Source of the DNA: Planctomycetota bacterium
GTDB taxonomy: Bacteria > Planctomycetota > PLA2 > JAEUHO01
Direction of reading: 5' to 3'
Assembly: GCA_020851795.1 (NCBI GenBank)
Contig: JADZCA010000045.1
Span: 1-60,175, forward strand
Length of the DNA stretch: 60,175 bases
Part shown: piece by piece, positions 24,918 to 33,377 of the stretch
How the letters are laid out: each line of letters begins with the position of its first letter
How positions within the stretch are numbered: position 1 is the stretch's first letter
The notes under the pieces: model-generated
What the model was told of the DNA's origin: nothing
Database searches by the model: none
Seen by the model: only the letters and a program-made list of their open reading frames with translations
Program-made: the position numbers and the translations under genes

Positions 24918-25703
24918 ATGACCCTCCCCCGTGTCCCGCTCGCCCTCGCCTCGCTCGTCGCCGCCGCTTCGCTGGCGGCGTGCAGCAAGGCGCCCGAGCC
25001 CGTGACCGGGGAGACGAACGAGGCGCGCGTCGCCGAGCTCGAGCGCGCCGTGCGCGACCTCAAGGAGGAGCGCGACAGCGCGCTCCGGGCCGCGGGCGCC
25101 GACGGGGTCGAGAAGACCTCGCTGGGCAAGGCGATGCTCGACCTGCGCGACCAGATGCAGGCGCAACGGGCCAAGATCGAGGAGCTCGAGAAGCGCCTCG
25201 CGAGCACCGGCGGCGCGACGACGGCGTCGGGCGACACCACGGGCACCGGCGGCGGCACCGCGACGCCGGCGCTGCCGGCGACCTTCGAGCCGACCTCGGA
25301 CGGGACGTTCAGCGAGGCCCAGGTCGCCACGTTCGGCAAGCTCTACGACGAGATGCAGCGCCAGCGCGACGAGACGCAGCAGCTCGAGCGGCTCCGCACC
25401 GAGCTCGCGCGCGCCGAGGTGCGCCTGACGCCCGAGCAGGAGGCCGCGGTGCTGCGACTGCAGCGCGACTTCGCCAAGAAGCGCAACGACGCGATGCGCT
25501 CCGCGCGCGTGGACGGGAGCGGGTCGGGCGACGCGAACGAGCTGCGCACGAAGGTCGAGAGCCTCCGCGCCGAATTCGAGACCAGCGTGCGCGCCGCCGT
25601 GCCCGCCGCCGAGGCCGACAAGATCGTCGAGGCGATGAAGAAGGGCTACCCCGGCTTCTTCCCGCGCATGCGCGACGGGCGCGACGCGCGCCGCGGCAAC
25701 TGA
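24918..25703 (+). CDS. coiled-coil lipoprotein
   Basis: The product has 261 residues. The lipoprotein signal ends LAAC (cysteine near residue 22). Heptad-rich helices at about 35-95 form a likely coiled coil. A Gly/Thr-rich linker (about 98-120) leads to a second helical region (about 135-250) rich in Arg, Glu and Gln. It ends in a basic RDGRDARRGN tail. GGAG lies about eight bases before ATG 24918; upstream in-frame starts overlap the tRNA promoter region. It probably faces the periplasm; function unknown. Confidence 0.72.
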   Translation: MTLPRVPLALASLVAAASLAACSKAPEPVTGETNEARVAELERAVRDLKEERDSALRAAGADGVEKTSLGKAMLDLRDQMQAQRAKIEELEKRLASTGGATTASGDTTGTGGGTATPALPATFEPTSDGTFSEAQVATFGKLYDEMQRQRDETQQLERLRTELARAEVRLTPEQEAAVLRLQRDFAKKRNDAMRSARVDGSGSGDANELRTKVESLRAEFETSVRAAVPAAEADKIVEAMKKGYPGFFPRMRDGRDARRGN

Positions 25704-25907
25704 CGCGCGCGCCACGCGGGCCGCGCGCCACGGGCCCCGTCCGCACGGGTCGCCCGAGCCCACGGTCGGTCGCGGCGGCGCGCGGCGCCGCGGCGCAGCC
25801 CCTCGTGGCGCCGCCGAGCGAAGGCGACGTCGCTCCCGTCTCGGCGGGCGCGCGTGGTGGACCGAGGCCCCGGCCCCGCCGGAAGGGGACGCCCGGCCGG
25901 GGGGACC
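25704..25907. other. intergenic region upstream of ald
   Basis: GC-rich spacer with short local inverted repeats but no convincing gene. I see no further copy of the dispersed element here. Confidence 0.5.
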
Positions 25908-25913
25908 TAGAAT
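25908..25913 (+). promoter_or_regulatory. -10 box TAGAAT of ald
   Basis: TAGAAT is a 5-of-6 match to the -10 consensus. It leaves a leader of about 35 nt that carries the GGAGG Shine-Dalgarno. Confidence 0.5.
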
Positions 25914-25954
25914 CCGCGCTCCGGCGGCTCGGCGGCCGCCCTCGGAGGTCTCGC

Positions 25955-27064
25955 ATGCGGATCGGCGTCCCGAAGGAGATCAAGGCCAACGAGAACCGTG
26001 TGGGCATCGTGCCCGCGGGCGTGCACGCGCTCGTCTCGGACGGCCACAAGGTCTACGTGGAGGCCGGCGCGGGCCTCGGCAGCGGCATCCCGGACCAGGA
26101 GTTCAAGGACGCGGGGGCGGAGATGGTGCCCTCGGCCGACGACCTCTGGGCGCGGTCCGAGATGGTCATGAAGGTCAAGGAGCCGCTCAAGGCGGAGTAC
26201 CCGCGCTGCCGGCCCGACCTCACGGTCTTCACCTACTTCCACTTCGCGGCGGCGCGCGAGCTGACCGACGCGATGCTCAAGTCGGGCGCGGCCTGCTTCG
26301 CCTACGAGACCCTCGAGGTGGACGGCAAGCTCCCGCTGCTCGTGCCGATGAGCGAGGTCGCCGGCCGCATGGCGATCCAGGTCGGCGCGGCCTGCCTCGA
26401 GAAGCCGCGCGGCGGGCGCGGCGTGCTGCTCGGCGGCGTCCCCGGCGTCGAGCCGGGCAACGTGCTCATCCTCGGCGGCGGCGTCGTCGGGACCAACGCG
26501 GCCAAGATGGCCGCGGGCCTCGGCGCCCACGTCACGATCCTCGACATCAGCCTCGACCGGCTGCGCTACCTCGACGACGTGATGCCCAAGAACGTCACGA
26601 CCGTCCACAGCAACCCGGTCACGATCCACCAGCGCGTGCGCTACGCCGACCTCGTCGTCGGCGCGGTGCTCGTCGAGGGCGCCCGCGCGCCCACCCTCGT
26701 CCCGCGGTCCTACCTGAAGGACATGCGCGAGGGCTCGGTGATCGTCGACGTCGCCGTGGACCAGGGCGGCTGCGTCGAGACGATCCACGCGACCACCCAC
26801 GCCGACCCGACCTACGTGGTGGACGGCGTCGTCCACTACGGCGTGGCGAACATGCCGGGCGCGGTCCCGCGGACGAGCACGTACGCGCTCACCAACGCGA
26901 CGCTGCCGTTCGCCCGCCGCCTCGCCCGCCTCGGGCCGGTGGACTCGGTGCGCAAGGACGCCCAGCTGCGCACGGCCGTCAACGCGTGGAAGGGCAAGGT
27001 GACGCACCGCGGCGTCGCCGAGGCGTTCGGCCTGCCGTTCCACGACGTCGCGACCCTCGTCTAG
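25955..27064 (+). CDS. ald: alanine dehydrogenase
   Basis: The enzyme catalyses reversible NAD-linked deamination of L-alanine to pyruvate and ammonium in the cytoplasm. The product has 369 residues, normal for the family. The N-terminal [17 protein letters not shown], substrate-binding FTYFHFAA (His near 95), the Rossmann motif [10 protein letters not shown] (near 175) and [16 protein letters not shown] (near 285) are all typical. A GGAGG lies six bases upstream of the ATG. It may run on into the MATE gene 24 nt downstream, although no functional link is evident. Confidence 0.95.
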   Translation: MRIGVPKEIKANENRVGIVPAGVHALVSDGHKVYVEAGAGLGSGIPDQEFKDAGAEMVPSADDLWARSEMVMKVKEPLKAEYPRCRPDLTVFTYFHFAAARELTDAMLKSGAACFAYETLEVDGKLPLLVPMSEVAGRMAIQVGAACLEKPRGGRGVLLGGVPGVEPGNVLILGGGVVGTNAAKMAAGLGAHVTILDISLDRLRYLDDVMPKNVTTVHSNPVTIHQRVRYADLVVGAVLVEGARAPTLVPRSYLKDMREGSVIVDVAVDQGGCVETIHATTHADPTYVVDGVVHYGVANMPGAVPRTSTYALTNATLPFARRLARLGPVDSVRKDAQLRTAVNAWKGKVTHRGVAEAFGLPFHDVATLV

Positions 27065-27088
27065 GCCGACGCAGGGCCGACCCGGGCC

Positions 27089-28492
27089 ATGTCCGCCCAC
27101 CGCAGCGGGTCCTTGCTGACCAAGGGCCCGCTGCTCAAGGCCACCCTCGTGTTCGGGTGGCCGCTCGTGGCGGGCATGGCCTTCCACTCGCTGTTCAACC
27201 TGGTCGACCTCTACATCGTCGGGCAGCTGCCCGACTCCGACGTCGCGATCGCGGCGGCGACGATCCCGTCGCTCGTCAACTCGATCCCGATGATCCTCTA
27301 CAACGGGGTCGTCAACGCCGCGATCGCGCTGGTGGCGCGGCGCACGGGCGTGGGCAACCGACGACGCGGCAACTACGAGGCGGGGCAGGGCCTGCTGCTC
27401 TCGGTGCTGCTCGGCGTGCTGCTCGGCGTCCCGCCCTACCTCGTCGCCCGGCCGATCTGCGCGTCCTTCGACGCGACCGGCGCGGTGCTCGAGGGGGCGA
27501 CGACCTACCTCGAGGTGATGAGCCTCGGCACCGTCACGATGTTCCTGCTGCTGCAGGTGACGGGGACCCTGCGCGCGGCCGGCAACAGCATCCTGCCGAT
27601 GATCCTGCTCGTCGGCGCCAACGTGCTCAACGTGGTGCTGGCGGTGTGGTGGGTGTTCGGCGGGCTGGGCGTGCCCGCGATGGGGGTCGTCGGCGCCGCC
27701 TGGGCGACGGTCGTGTCGCGCGGGGTGGCGTGCCTGCCCGCGATGTTCGCGCTGCACCGCGGCTTCGCGGGGATGCGCGTGCGCCGCTTCGCGTTCCGGT
27801 GGGCCACGATGGCCCAGATCCTGCGCATCGGCATCCCCGGGTGCGGCCAGCTGATGGTCCGCATCGTGCAGTACCTCTACCTGCTCAAGCTGGCCGCGGT
27901 CGCGTCGGCCAAGGAGCAGGTGACCGCCGCGCAGGCCGCGTTCGGGATCGGCCTGCGGCTGGACATGTTCGCGGTGTTCTCCGGGCTGGGCTGGGCCGCG
28001 GCCGCGTCCACCGTGGTCGGCCAGAACCTCGGCGCGGGCAAGCGCGAGCGCGCGGTGCGCGCCTCGTGGATCGCCGTCGGCCTCGACGGGGCCACGATGC
28101 TCGTCTTCGCGGCGGGCTACGTCCTCTTCGCCGAGCCGCTGATCCGCTTCTTCGGGCACGACGTGGGCGCCGGGCAGATGGACGCCGTGGTCTCGGTCGG
28201 GCGCACCTACCTCGGGCTGTCGTCGGCCGCCTACGTGTACATGGCGGTCGGCCTCGTGCTCTCGCAGGCGATGGCCGGGGCGGGCAGCACCCGGCCGTCC
28301 ATGGTGATCGAGCTGGTCGGCTACGGTCTCGTCGGGTTCCCGCTCGCCTGGTGGGTGGCCGAGCACGCGCAGGCCCTCGGCGGGCTGCGGGCGCTGTGGC
28401 TCGCGGCCGTCGCGACCCACCTCGCGGTGGCGGTCGCGTACGTGGTATGGTTCCGCCGCGGCACGTGGGCGACGACGGGCGGCCTCCGCTGA
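27089..28492 (+). CDS. MATE-family efflux transporter
   Basis: This is an inner-membrane multidrug/toxin extrusion antiporter with about 12 hydrophobic helices in 467 residues. The N-terminal FGWPLVAGMAFHSLFNLVD and the internal repeat beginning ILRIGIPGCGQLMVR fit the two-lobe MATE fold. The GQNLGAGKRERA motif in the second lobe is a family hallmark. Coupling ion and substrate are unknown. It lies 24 nt after ald and 32 nt before the WYL regulator on the same strand. Confidence 0.88.
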   Translation: MSAHRSGSLLTKGPLLKATLVFGWPLVAGMAFHSLFNLVDLYIVGQLPDSDVAIAAATIPSLVNSIPMILYNGVVNAAIALVARRTGVGNRRRGNYEAGQGLLLSVLLGVLLGVPPYLVARPICASFDATGAVLEGATTYLEVMSLGTVTMFLLLQVTGTLRAAGNSILPMILLVGANVLNVVLAVWWVFGGLGVPAMGVVGAAWATVVSRGVACLPAMFALHRGFAGMRVRRFAFRWATMAQILRIGIPGCGQLMVRIVQYLYLLKLAAVASAKEQVTAAQAAFGIGLRLDMFAVFSGLGWAAAASTVVGQNLGAGKRERAVRASWIAVGLDGATMLVFAAGYVLFAEPLIRFFGHDVGAGQMDAVVSVGRTYLGLSSAAYVYMAVGLVLSQAMAGAGSTRPSMVIELVGYGLVGFPLAWWVAEHAQALGGLRALWLAAVATHLAVAVAYVVWFRRGTWATTGGLR

Positions 28493-28524
28493 GCGCGGCG
28501 CCCGCAGCGGGACGAGGAACGACG

Positions 28525-29571
28525 ATGGCCAGCTCCGCCGGCGGCGCGAAGGACCCCAAGGTCGCCAAGCTCGAGCGCCAGCTCAACCTCGTCTCGTACC
28601 TGCTCTCGGCCCGGGCCCCGGTGCCGTTCTCCGACATCCGCGCCCGCGTCGTCGGCTACGACGACGAGGCGAGCCCCGACGCGATCGAGAAGCGCTTCGA
28701 CCGCGACAAGGCCGACCTGCGCGCGATCGGCGTGGTCATCGAGTACAAGGCCGACGACCCGACGGGCCAGGCGGGCTACGTCATCGACAAGCAGGGCTAC
28801 TTCCTGCCCGAGCTCACGCTCGAGCCGGAGGACGCGATGCTGCTCGCGGTGCTGCAGCGCGCGCTGGGCGTCGTGGACGACCCGCTCGGGCGCAACCTCA
28901 AGTCGGCGCTCGCCAAGCTCACGATCGACTCGCAGCTCCCCGAGCCGCTGCGCGCGTCGGTGGCCGAGCAGCACCTGCTCGACCTCGGCCGCCCGACCAA
29001 GGACGTGCAGCGCCAGCACCTCGCGCCGCTCACCGAGGCGGTCGCGCACCGCCGCCGCGTGGCGTTCCGCTACCGCGCCGCGACCACCGGCCAGGTCGAG
29101 AAGCGCACGGTGCGCCCCTACGGCCTCGGGCTCGCCGACGGGCACTGGTACCTCGTCGGGTGGGACGAGGACCGCGGCGCGGTGCGCAACTTCCGCCTCG
29201 ACCGCGTGCAGACCAAGGTCACCGTGCCGACGCGCCGGGGCCCGCCCGAGTTCGAGGTGCCGCAAGACTTCGACGTCTCGGCGCACGTCGGCGTCGAGGA
29301 GTTCCAGATCGACGAGGGGCGCCCGCCCGTGCGCGTCACGCTCGAGACCGACGAGGTCGCGACGTGGCTGCTCGAGCGCCGCCTGCGCGGCGCCGGCACG
29401 CTGACGCGCCGTCCCGACGGCACCGGGACGTACGAGGTCGAGGTGCGCAGCGAGGAGGGGCTCCTGCGCTGGATCGCCGAGTTCGGCGGGCGCGTGCGCA
29501 TCCTCGAGCCCGTGGCGCTGGCCGACGCGTACCACGAGCGGCTCTGCGCCGCCCGCGCGCTCTACGCCTGA
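28525..29571 (+). CDS. WYL-domain transcriptional regulator
   Basis: The product has 348 residues. The N-terminal part (about 12-80) looks like a winged HTH (LVSYLLSARAPVPFSDIRARV). The WYL domain (about 165-250) contains the name-giving HWYLVGWDEDRGAVRNFRLDR, and a WCX-like C-terminal domain ends the protein. This order resembles PafB/PafC-type regulators, which sense single-stranded DNA or small ligands; the target is unknown. The stop codon overlaps the first base of repeat copy C. Confidence 0.85.
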   Translation: MASSAGGAKDPKVAKLERQLNLVSYLLSARAPVPFSDIRARVVGYDDEASPDAIEKRFDRDKADLRAIGVVIEYKADDPTGQAGYVIDKQGYFLPELTLEPEDAMLLAVLQRALGVVDDPLGRNLKSALAKLTIDSQLPEPLRASVAEQHLLDLGRPTKDVQRQHLAPLTEAVAHRRRVAFRYRAATTGQVEKRTVRPYGLGLADGHWYLVGWDEDRGAVRNFRLDRVQTKVTVPTRRGPPEFEVPQDFDVSAHVGVEEFQIDEGRPPVRVTLETDEVATWLLERRLRGAGTLTRRPDGTGTYEVEVRSEEGLLRWIAEFGGRVRILEPVALADAYHERLCAARALYA

Positions 29572-29806
29572 GCCCGGATTTCCCACGAAAGACGAGGCGC
29601 GTCGTGGACCGACCGAGCGGCGTCCCGCGGTCGGGGCCGATGCAGGGCCGTCGGGCGCGGGGTTTCACCGACGACCGCGTGTTTCTTGGGACACGCCGAG
29701 GAGGTGGAACCCCGCCGGCACGGCGCTCGATCGCGCGACGCGCGATTCCGTGCGCCCGACGGCCCGGCGCGGCCCCGACCTCGTCGACTCGTGGGAAGTC
29801 CGGGCT
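29571..29806. repeat. copy C of the dispersed inverted-repeat element (236 bp, nested stems)
   Basis: The outer arms are AGCCCGGATTTCCCACGA (29571-29588) and the complement of AGCCCGGACTTCCCACGA (29789-29806). Inside are a perfect 13-bp pair (29645-29657 with 29753-29765), a 12-bp pair with one mismatch (29658-29669 with 29703-29714), and an inner hairpin GCGTGT/ACACGC (29677-29682, 29691-29696). It fills most of the 310-bp gap between the convergent WYL gene and miaA. No coding frame in it looks real. Confidence 0.75.
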
Positions 29807-29881
29807 GAGCCGCCCGGCGCGGCCGTCGCGACCTGCGCGGCGTGGGGGGCCCGCACGCGGTCGGCGGGGGCACGCGCGCGG

Positions 29882-30820
29882 CTACGCGACGGCGGCGGCG
29901 GCCCGCAGCACGTCGTGGACGCGCGCGGCCGTCGTCGCGGGCGGCTCGTCCTGCGCGACGTCGAGCCACTGCACCGGCAGCCGCCGGAAGAACGTGCGCT
30001 GACGGCGCGTGAAGCGCCACGTGGCTCGCGCGAGCCGCTCCGCGCACGCCTCGCGCGTGAGGAGCCCCGCGAGCACGGCGCGCACGTCGGCGAGCCCGAT
30101 CGCCTGCGCCAGCTCGCGCGACGGCGGGCGCGGCGCGGCGTCGAGGGCGGCGACCTCCTCGAGCGCCCCGCCGTCGAGCATCGCGCGCGCCCGAGCCTCC
30201 ACGCGGCGGCGCAGGTCGTCGTCGCTCCGCCGCAGCCCGACGACCACGGCCGCGCGCCGCGGCGGGGCCGCCCATTGCCCCCGCGCCTCGCTGGCGGGGC
30301 GCCCGGTGGCCTCCACGATCTCGAGCGCCCGGACGAGGCGACGGCGGTCGTGCTCGTGCACCTCCGCCGCCCGCCGGGGGTCCTGCGCGCGCAGGCGGGC
30401 GGCGAGCGCCGCGGTGCCCTCGCGGTCGGCCAACGCCTCGAGCTCGGCTCGCAGGCGCTCGTCGCGGGCCACGGCTGCGCCCATCCCGTGCAGCCACGAC
30501 ACGAGGTAGAGCGCGGTCCCGCCGACCACCAGCGGGACGCGGCCGCGCCCGAGCACGTCCTCGACGACGCGGTCGCAGTCGGCGACGAAGCGGCCCGCCG
30601 AGTAGGTCTCGTGGGGCTCGAGGCCGCCGAGGAGATGGTGGGGGACGTCGGGCGGGGCCGCCGGCTTCGCGGTCAGGACGTCCACGCCGCGGTAGACCGT
30701 GAGCGCGTCGCACGCGATCACCTCGCCACCCACCCGCCGGGCGAGCGCGATCGCGACGTCGCTCTTGCCGACCGCCGTCGCCCCGACGAGGCACGGCACG
30801 GGACGCTCGGGACGGGTCAC
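29882..30820 (-). CDS. miaA: tRNA dimethylallyltransferase MiaA
   Basis: MiaA transfers a dimethylallyl group to N6 of A37 in tRNAs that read UNN codons. The product has 312 residues. The P-loop is GATAVGKS (residue 13 on). The next motif reads CDALTVYRGVDVLTAKP, where most MiaA have DSMQVYRGMDIGTAKP. VVGGTALY and DRRRLVRALEI match the family, and the tail contains a TRRQRTFFRR segment. The GTG start follows a -10 box by 7 nt, so it is likely leaderless. It is divergent from nadD. Confidence 0.9.
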   Translation of the reverse strand: MTRPERPVPCLVGATAVGKSDVAIALARRVGGEVIACDALTVYRGVDVLTAKPAAPPDVPHHLLGGLEPHETYSAGRFVADCDRVVEDVLGRGRVPLVVGGTALYLVSWLHGMGAAVARDERLRAELEALADREGTAALAARLRAQDPRRAAEVHEHDRRRLVRALEIVEATGRPASEARGQWAAPPRRAAVVVGLRRSDDDLRRRVEARARAMLDGGALEEVAALDAAPRPPSRELAQAIGLADVRAVLAGLLTREACAERLARATWRFTRRQRTFFRRLPVQWLDVAQDEPPATTAARVHDVLRAAAAVA

Positions 30821-30827
30821 GGCGACG

Positions 30828-30833
30828 ATCGTA
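30828..30833 (-). promoter_or_regulatory. -10 box TACGAT, leaderless start of miaA
   Basis: On the minus strand TACGAT ends seven bases before the GTG at 30820. No Shine-Dalgarno is present. Confidence 0.45.
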
Positions 30834-30879
30834 GCGTCGCGGCGGCGTGGTAGCGTCGCGCGCTGCAGCGGAGGCGTCC

Positions 30880-32040
30880 GTGAGCGAGACTCGCGACCTC
30901 GGGGCTCCGATCCTCGTCCTGCTCGCCGGGATCGGCGTGCTCGCGTGGAACCTCTCCGCCGACGCGGGGCCGCTCTGGTCGGGGGGCGCCGGCGTCGTCG
31001 GCGTGCTCGGCGCCGCGGCGTGCCTCGCGCTCACGGTGCGCAAGCAGCCGATGCGCGCGCTCGCCGCGGCGTTCGCGTCGATCCTGTTCCTCGCCGCGCT
31101 TTCCCCGGGGTTCGCCGGCAGCCGCCTCGCGCTGGTGCCGTGGGGGCTGGCGGGCGTCGCCGTCGCCGCCCACGTGCGCCGGCTGCCGCGCGGCGCGCGG
31201 CTCGCGCTGCTCGCGGCCGCGGCCGGGCTCGCGCTGCTCGCGGCGGTGGCGCTGCTCTCGGGGCGGCCCGGCGGTCCGACGGCGGCCGCGTTCGCCGTGG
31301 CCGGGGCGCTCGCGTGCGCGGTCAACGTGGTGACCACGCGCGAGAAGCCGGTCGCGGCGGTCCCGGTCGGGCCGGTCGTCGGCGTGTTCGGCGGCTCCTT
31401 CGACCCGTTCCACGCCGGCCACCGCGCGATCTGCGAGGCGGCCTTGGAGGCGGTGCAGCGGCTGCTCGTCGTCGTCTCGGCACGCCCGCCCCACAAGACC
31501 ACCCGCGAGCCGTCGCCGTTCCACCACCGCGTCGCCATGGCCCGCATCGGGGTCGAGGGTCTCCCGCGCACCGAGGTGCTCGAGATGGAGGCCCGCCGCG
31601 AGGGGCCCTCCTACACGGTGGACACGCTCGACGCGTTGCGACGGCTCTACCCGCCCGGCACGCGCTTCCGGCTCGTGCTGGGTGCCGACTCGTTCCAGGA
31701 CTTCCCGCTCTGGCACGACTGGGAGGGGATCCTCGACCGGGCCGACCTCCTCGTGGCGGCCCGTCCCGGCTACGACCTCGAGCCCCCCCCCGAGTTCGAG
31801 GGGCGCAACGCGCCGGTGGAGCGGCTGCCGGTGGAGGCCGTGGACGCGTCGAGCACCGACCTGCGTCGGCGCGTCCGCGCCGGGGAGGACGTGGGCGATC
31901 GCCTGTCCCCGGCCGTCCGGGCCTACGTGCGCGACCACGCCCTCTACCTCGCCGCGACCGAGCCCGACGCGCCGGAGGCGCCCCCGTCCGGGGCCTCCGG
32001 TCCGTCCGGAGACGCCCCCCGGGACGGCGGGGCGTCGTAA
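30880..32040 (+). CDS. nadD: nicotinate-nucleotide adenylyltransferase NadD with N-terminal membrane domain
   Basis: NadD adenylates nicotinate mononucleotide in NAD synthesis. The catalytic part starts near residue 168 with GVFGGSFDPFHAGH (ATP-binding HxGH) and includes PPHK, LVLGADSF and the C-terminal SSTDLRRR, all family signatures. Ahead of it are about 150 residues containing roughly six hydrophobic segments, without any stop or good internal start, so the enzyme appears fused to a polytopic membrane domain. A Gly/Pro/Ala-rich tail follows. GTG 30880 was chosen for the GGAGG five bases upstream. Soluble NadD is usually about 200 residues. nadB lies 27 kb away. Confidence 0.88.
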   Translation: MSETRDLGAPILVLLAGIGVLAWNLSADAGPLWSGGAGVVGVLGAAACLALTVRKQPMRALAAAFASILFLAALSPGFAGSRLALVPWGLAGVAVAAHVRRLPRGARLALLAAAAGLALLAAVALLSGRPGGPTAAAFAVAGALACAVNVVTTREKPVAAVPVGPVVGVFGGSFDPFHAGHRAICEAALEAVQRLLVVVSARPPHKTTREPSPFHHRVAMARIGVEGLPRTEVLEMEARREGPSYTVDTLDALRRLYPPGTRFRLVLGADSFQDFPLWHDWEGILDRADLLVAARPGYDLEPPPEFEGRNAPVERLPVEAVDASSTDLRRRVRAGEDVGDRLSPAVRAYVRDHALYLAATEPDAPEAPPSGASGPSGDAPRDGGAS

Positions 32041-32090
32041 CCCGCGTCCCGCGACCCGGTTGCGTAGTCCTCCGCGCGGATCAATTCCAC

Positions 32091-32119
32091 TTGACCTCCG
32101 GGGGTGGGATCGGTACATA
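32091..32119 (+). promoter_or_regulatory. promoter of the Cys-rich lipoprotein gene
   Basis: TTGACC (32091-32096) and TACATA (32114-32119) are 17 nt apart. The leader to the ATG at 32207 would be about 80 nt. Confidence 0.5.
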
Positions 32120-32206
32120 GGCTCCCCATTGCACCGCCGGGCAGGCGGGGTTGCGGACGGAGTCGCCGTCCGTCGCCGAGGCATCGTGGTCGGGAGGCTT
32201 CGTTCC

Positions 32207-32446
32207 ATGTTCAAGCGCGTCGTGACCTTGGCCCTCGCGGCCGCGGCCCTGTTCGTCGCCGGCTGCTCGTCGTGCAACAGCTGCAAGACGCCGTCGCGCG
32301 GCGCCACGCTGCTGCACTGCGACCCGCCCTGCTACGGCAAGGCGCTCCAGCGGTCCGCCCGTCAGGTCATGGACGTCGTGGACGTCCACTTCCTCAACTA
32401 CGACCGCCACGACCCGTACCGCTGCGATCCCTGCATCGGCAACTGA
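32207..32446 (+). CDS. small cysteine-rich lipoprotein
   Basis: The product has 79 residues. The signal peptide ends VAGC, so Cys20 should be lipidated. Six further cysteines are paired: Cys23 and Cys26 (CSSCNSC), Cys38 and Cys42 (CDPPC), Cys73 and Cys76 (CDPC). Such spacing suits disulfides or metal binding in the periplasm. GGAGG lies about nine bases before the ATG and a promoter lies upstream, so it looks independently expressed. I do not know the family. Confidence 0.7.
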   Translation: MFKRVVTLALAAAALFVAGCSSCNSCKTPSRGATLLHCDPPCYGKALQRSARQVMDVVDVHFLNYDRHDPYRCDPCIGN

Positions 32447-32603
32447 CGTTCGACGCGGCGCGGACGGTGGGGGCGGCACCCCGCCGTCGACGGTCGCACG
32501 GTGCCGACGCTTCCGCGGAGGTCCGCGGGGGCGTCGGCGCTTCGTTTCGTGACCGTGCGCGCGCCTCGCGTGCGGCGCGGGCGGACGGCAGGATGCGGCT
32601 CCC

Positions 32604-33377
32604 ATGACCGTGCTCGGCGTCGTGCCGTACCTCAATGCCGTCCCGCTGCTGGCGGAGCTCCCGAGAGAGCTCGCCCAGAAGGGCGCCGACCCCGCGGTGC
32701 TCGCGCGCTGGCTGCGCGAGGGCTCGGTGGACGCCGCGCTGCTCCCGGTGGCCGAGGGGCTCTCGGGGGCGGGGGACGGCTTCCTCGGCCACTTCGGCAT
32801 CGCGTGCGACGGCCACGTCGAGAGCGTGCTCGCGTTCGTGCCGCACGAGGGGCCGCCGTCGTCCTGGCCGCGCCACGTCGTCCTCGACCCGGCGAGCCGA
32901 ACCAGCGTCGCCCTGCTGCGCGTGCTGCTCGAGCGGGCCTACGGGCTCACGCCGACCTACGTCACCGCCGACGTGCCGGGCCCCGATCCGGCCGCTCATC
33001 CCGACGCCGTCGTGCTCGCCATCGGCGACCGGGCGCTCCACCGTGCGGCGGCGTGGCGGGGCGGGATCGTGGACCTCGGCGCGGCGTGGAAGGCGTGGAC
33101 GGGGCTGCCGTTCGTCTTCGCCCGCTGGACCGCCCGGCGCGGGCTGCCCGCGGCAGACCGGGGGACGCTCGCGCGCGCGCTCGACGCGGCGGCGGAGCGG
33201 GGGATCCTGCGCACCGACGAGCTCGCGCAACGGCACGGCCCCGCGCACGGGATCGAGGTGGGGGCCGCCCGCCGCTACCTCGGGCGGTCGATCCGGTTCC
33301 GGATCGGCCCGGCCGAGGAGGCGGGGCTCGCTCGCTTCGCCGAAGAGCTCGGCCGCATCGGAGGTCCACGACCGTGA
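32604..33377 (+). CDS. mqnA: chorismate dehydratase MqnA (futalosine menaquinone pathway)
   Basis: MqnA dehydrates chorismate to 3-enolpyruvylbenzoate, the first step of the futalosine route to menaquinone. The product has 257 residues. The hallmark PYLNAVPL is at residues 8-15. IGDRAL, DLGAAWKAWTGLPFVFARW and a C-terminal helical region match the family. It lacks a signal peptide, so is cytoplasmic rather than a periplasmic binding protein of the same fold. The stop overlaps the serS start (GTGA). No other mqn genes occur in the window. Confidence 0.88.
   Translation: MTVLGVVPYLNAVPLLAELPRELAQKGADPAVLARWLREGSVDAALLPVAEGLSGAGDGFLGHFGIACDGHVESVLAFVPHEGPPSSWPRHVVLDPASRTSVALLRVLLERAYGLTPTYVTADVPGPDPAAHPDAVVLAIGDRALHRAAAWRGGIVDLGAAWKAWTGLPFVFARWTARRGLPAADRGTLARALDAAAERGILRTDELAQRHGPAHGIEVGAARRYLGRSIRFRIGPAEEAGLARFAEELGRIGGPRP

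Noticed and set aside
30880..31380. Membrane part of nadD as a separate gene
   Set aside because: There is no stop codon or ribosome binding site between the membrane segments and the NadD motifs, so fusion is the simpler reading.
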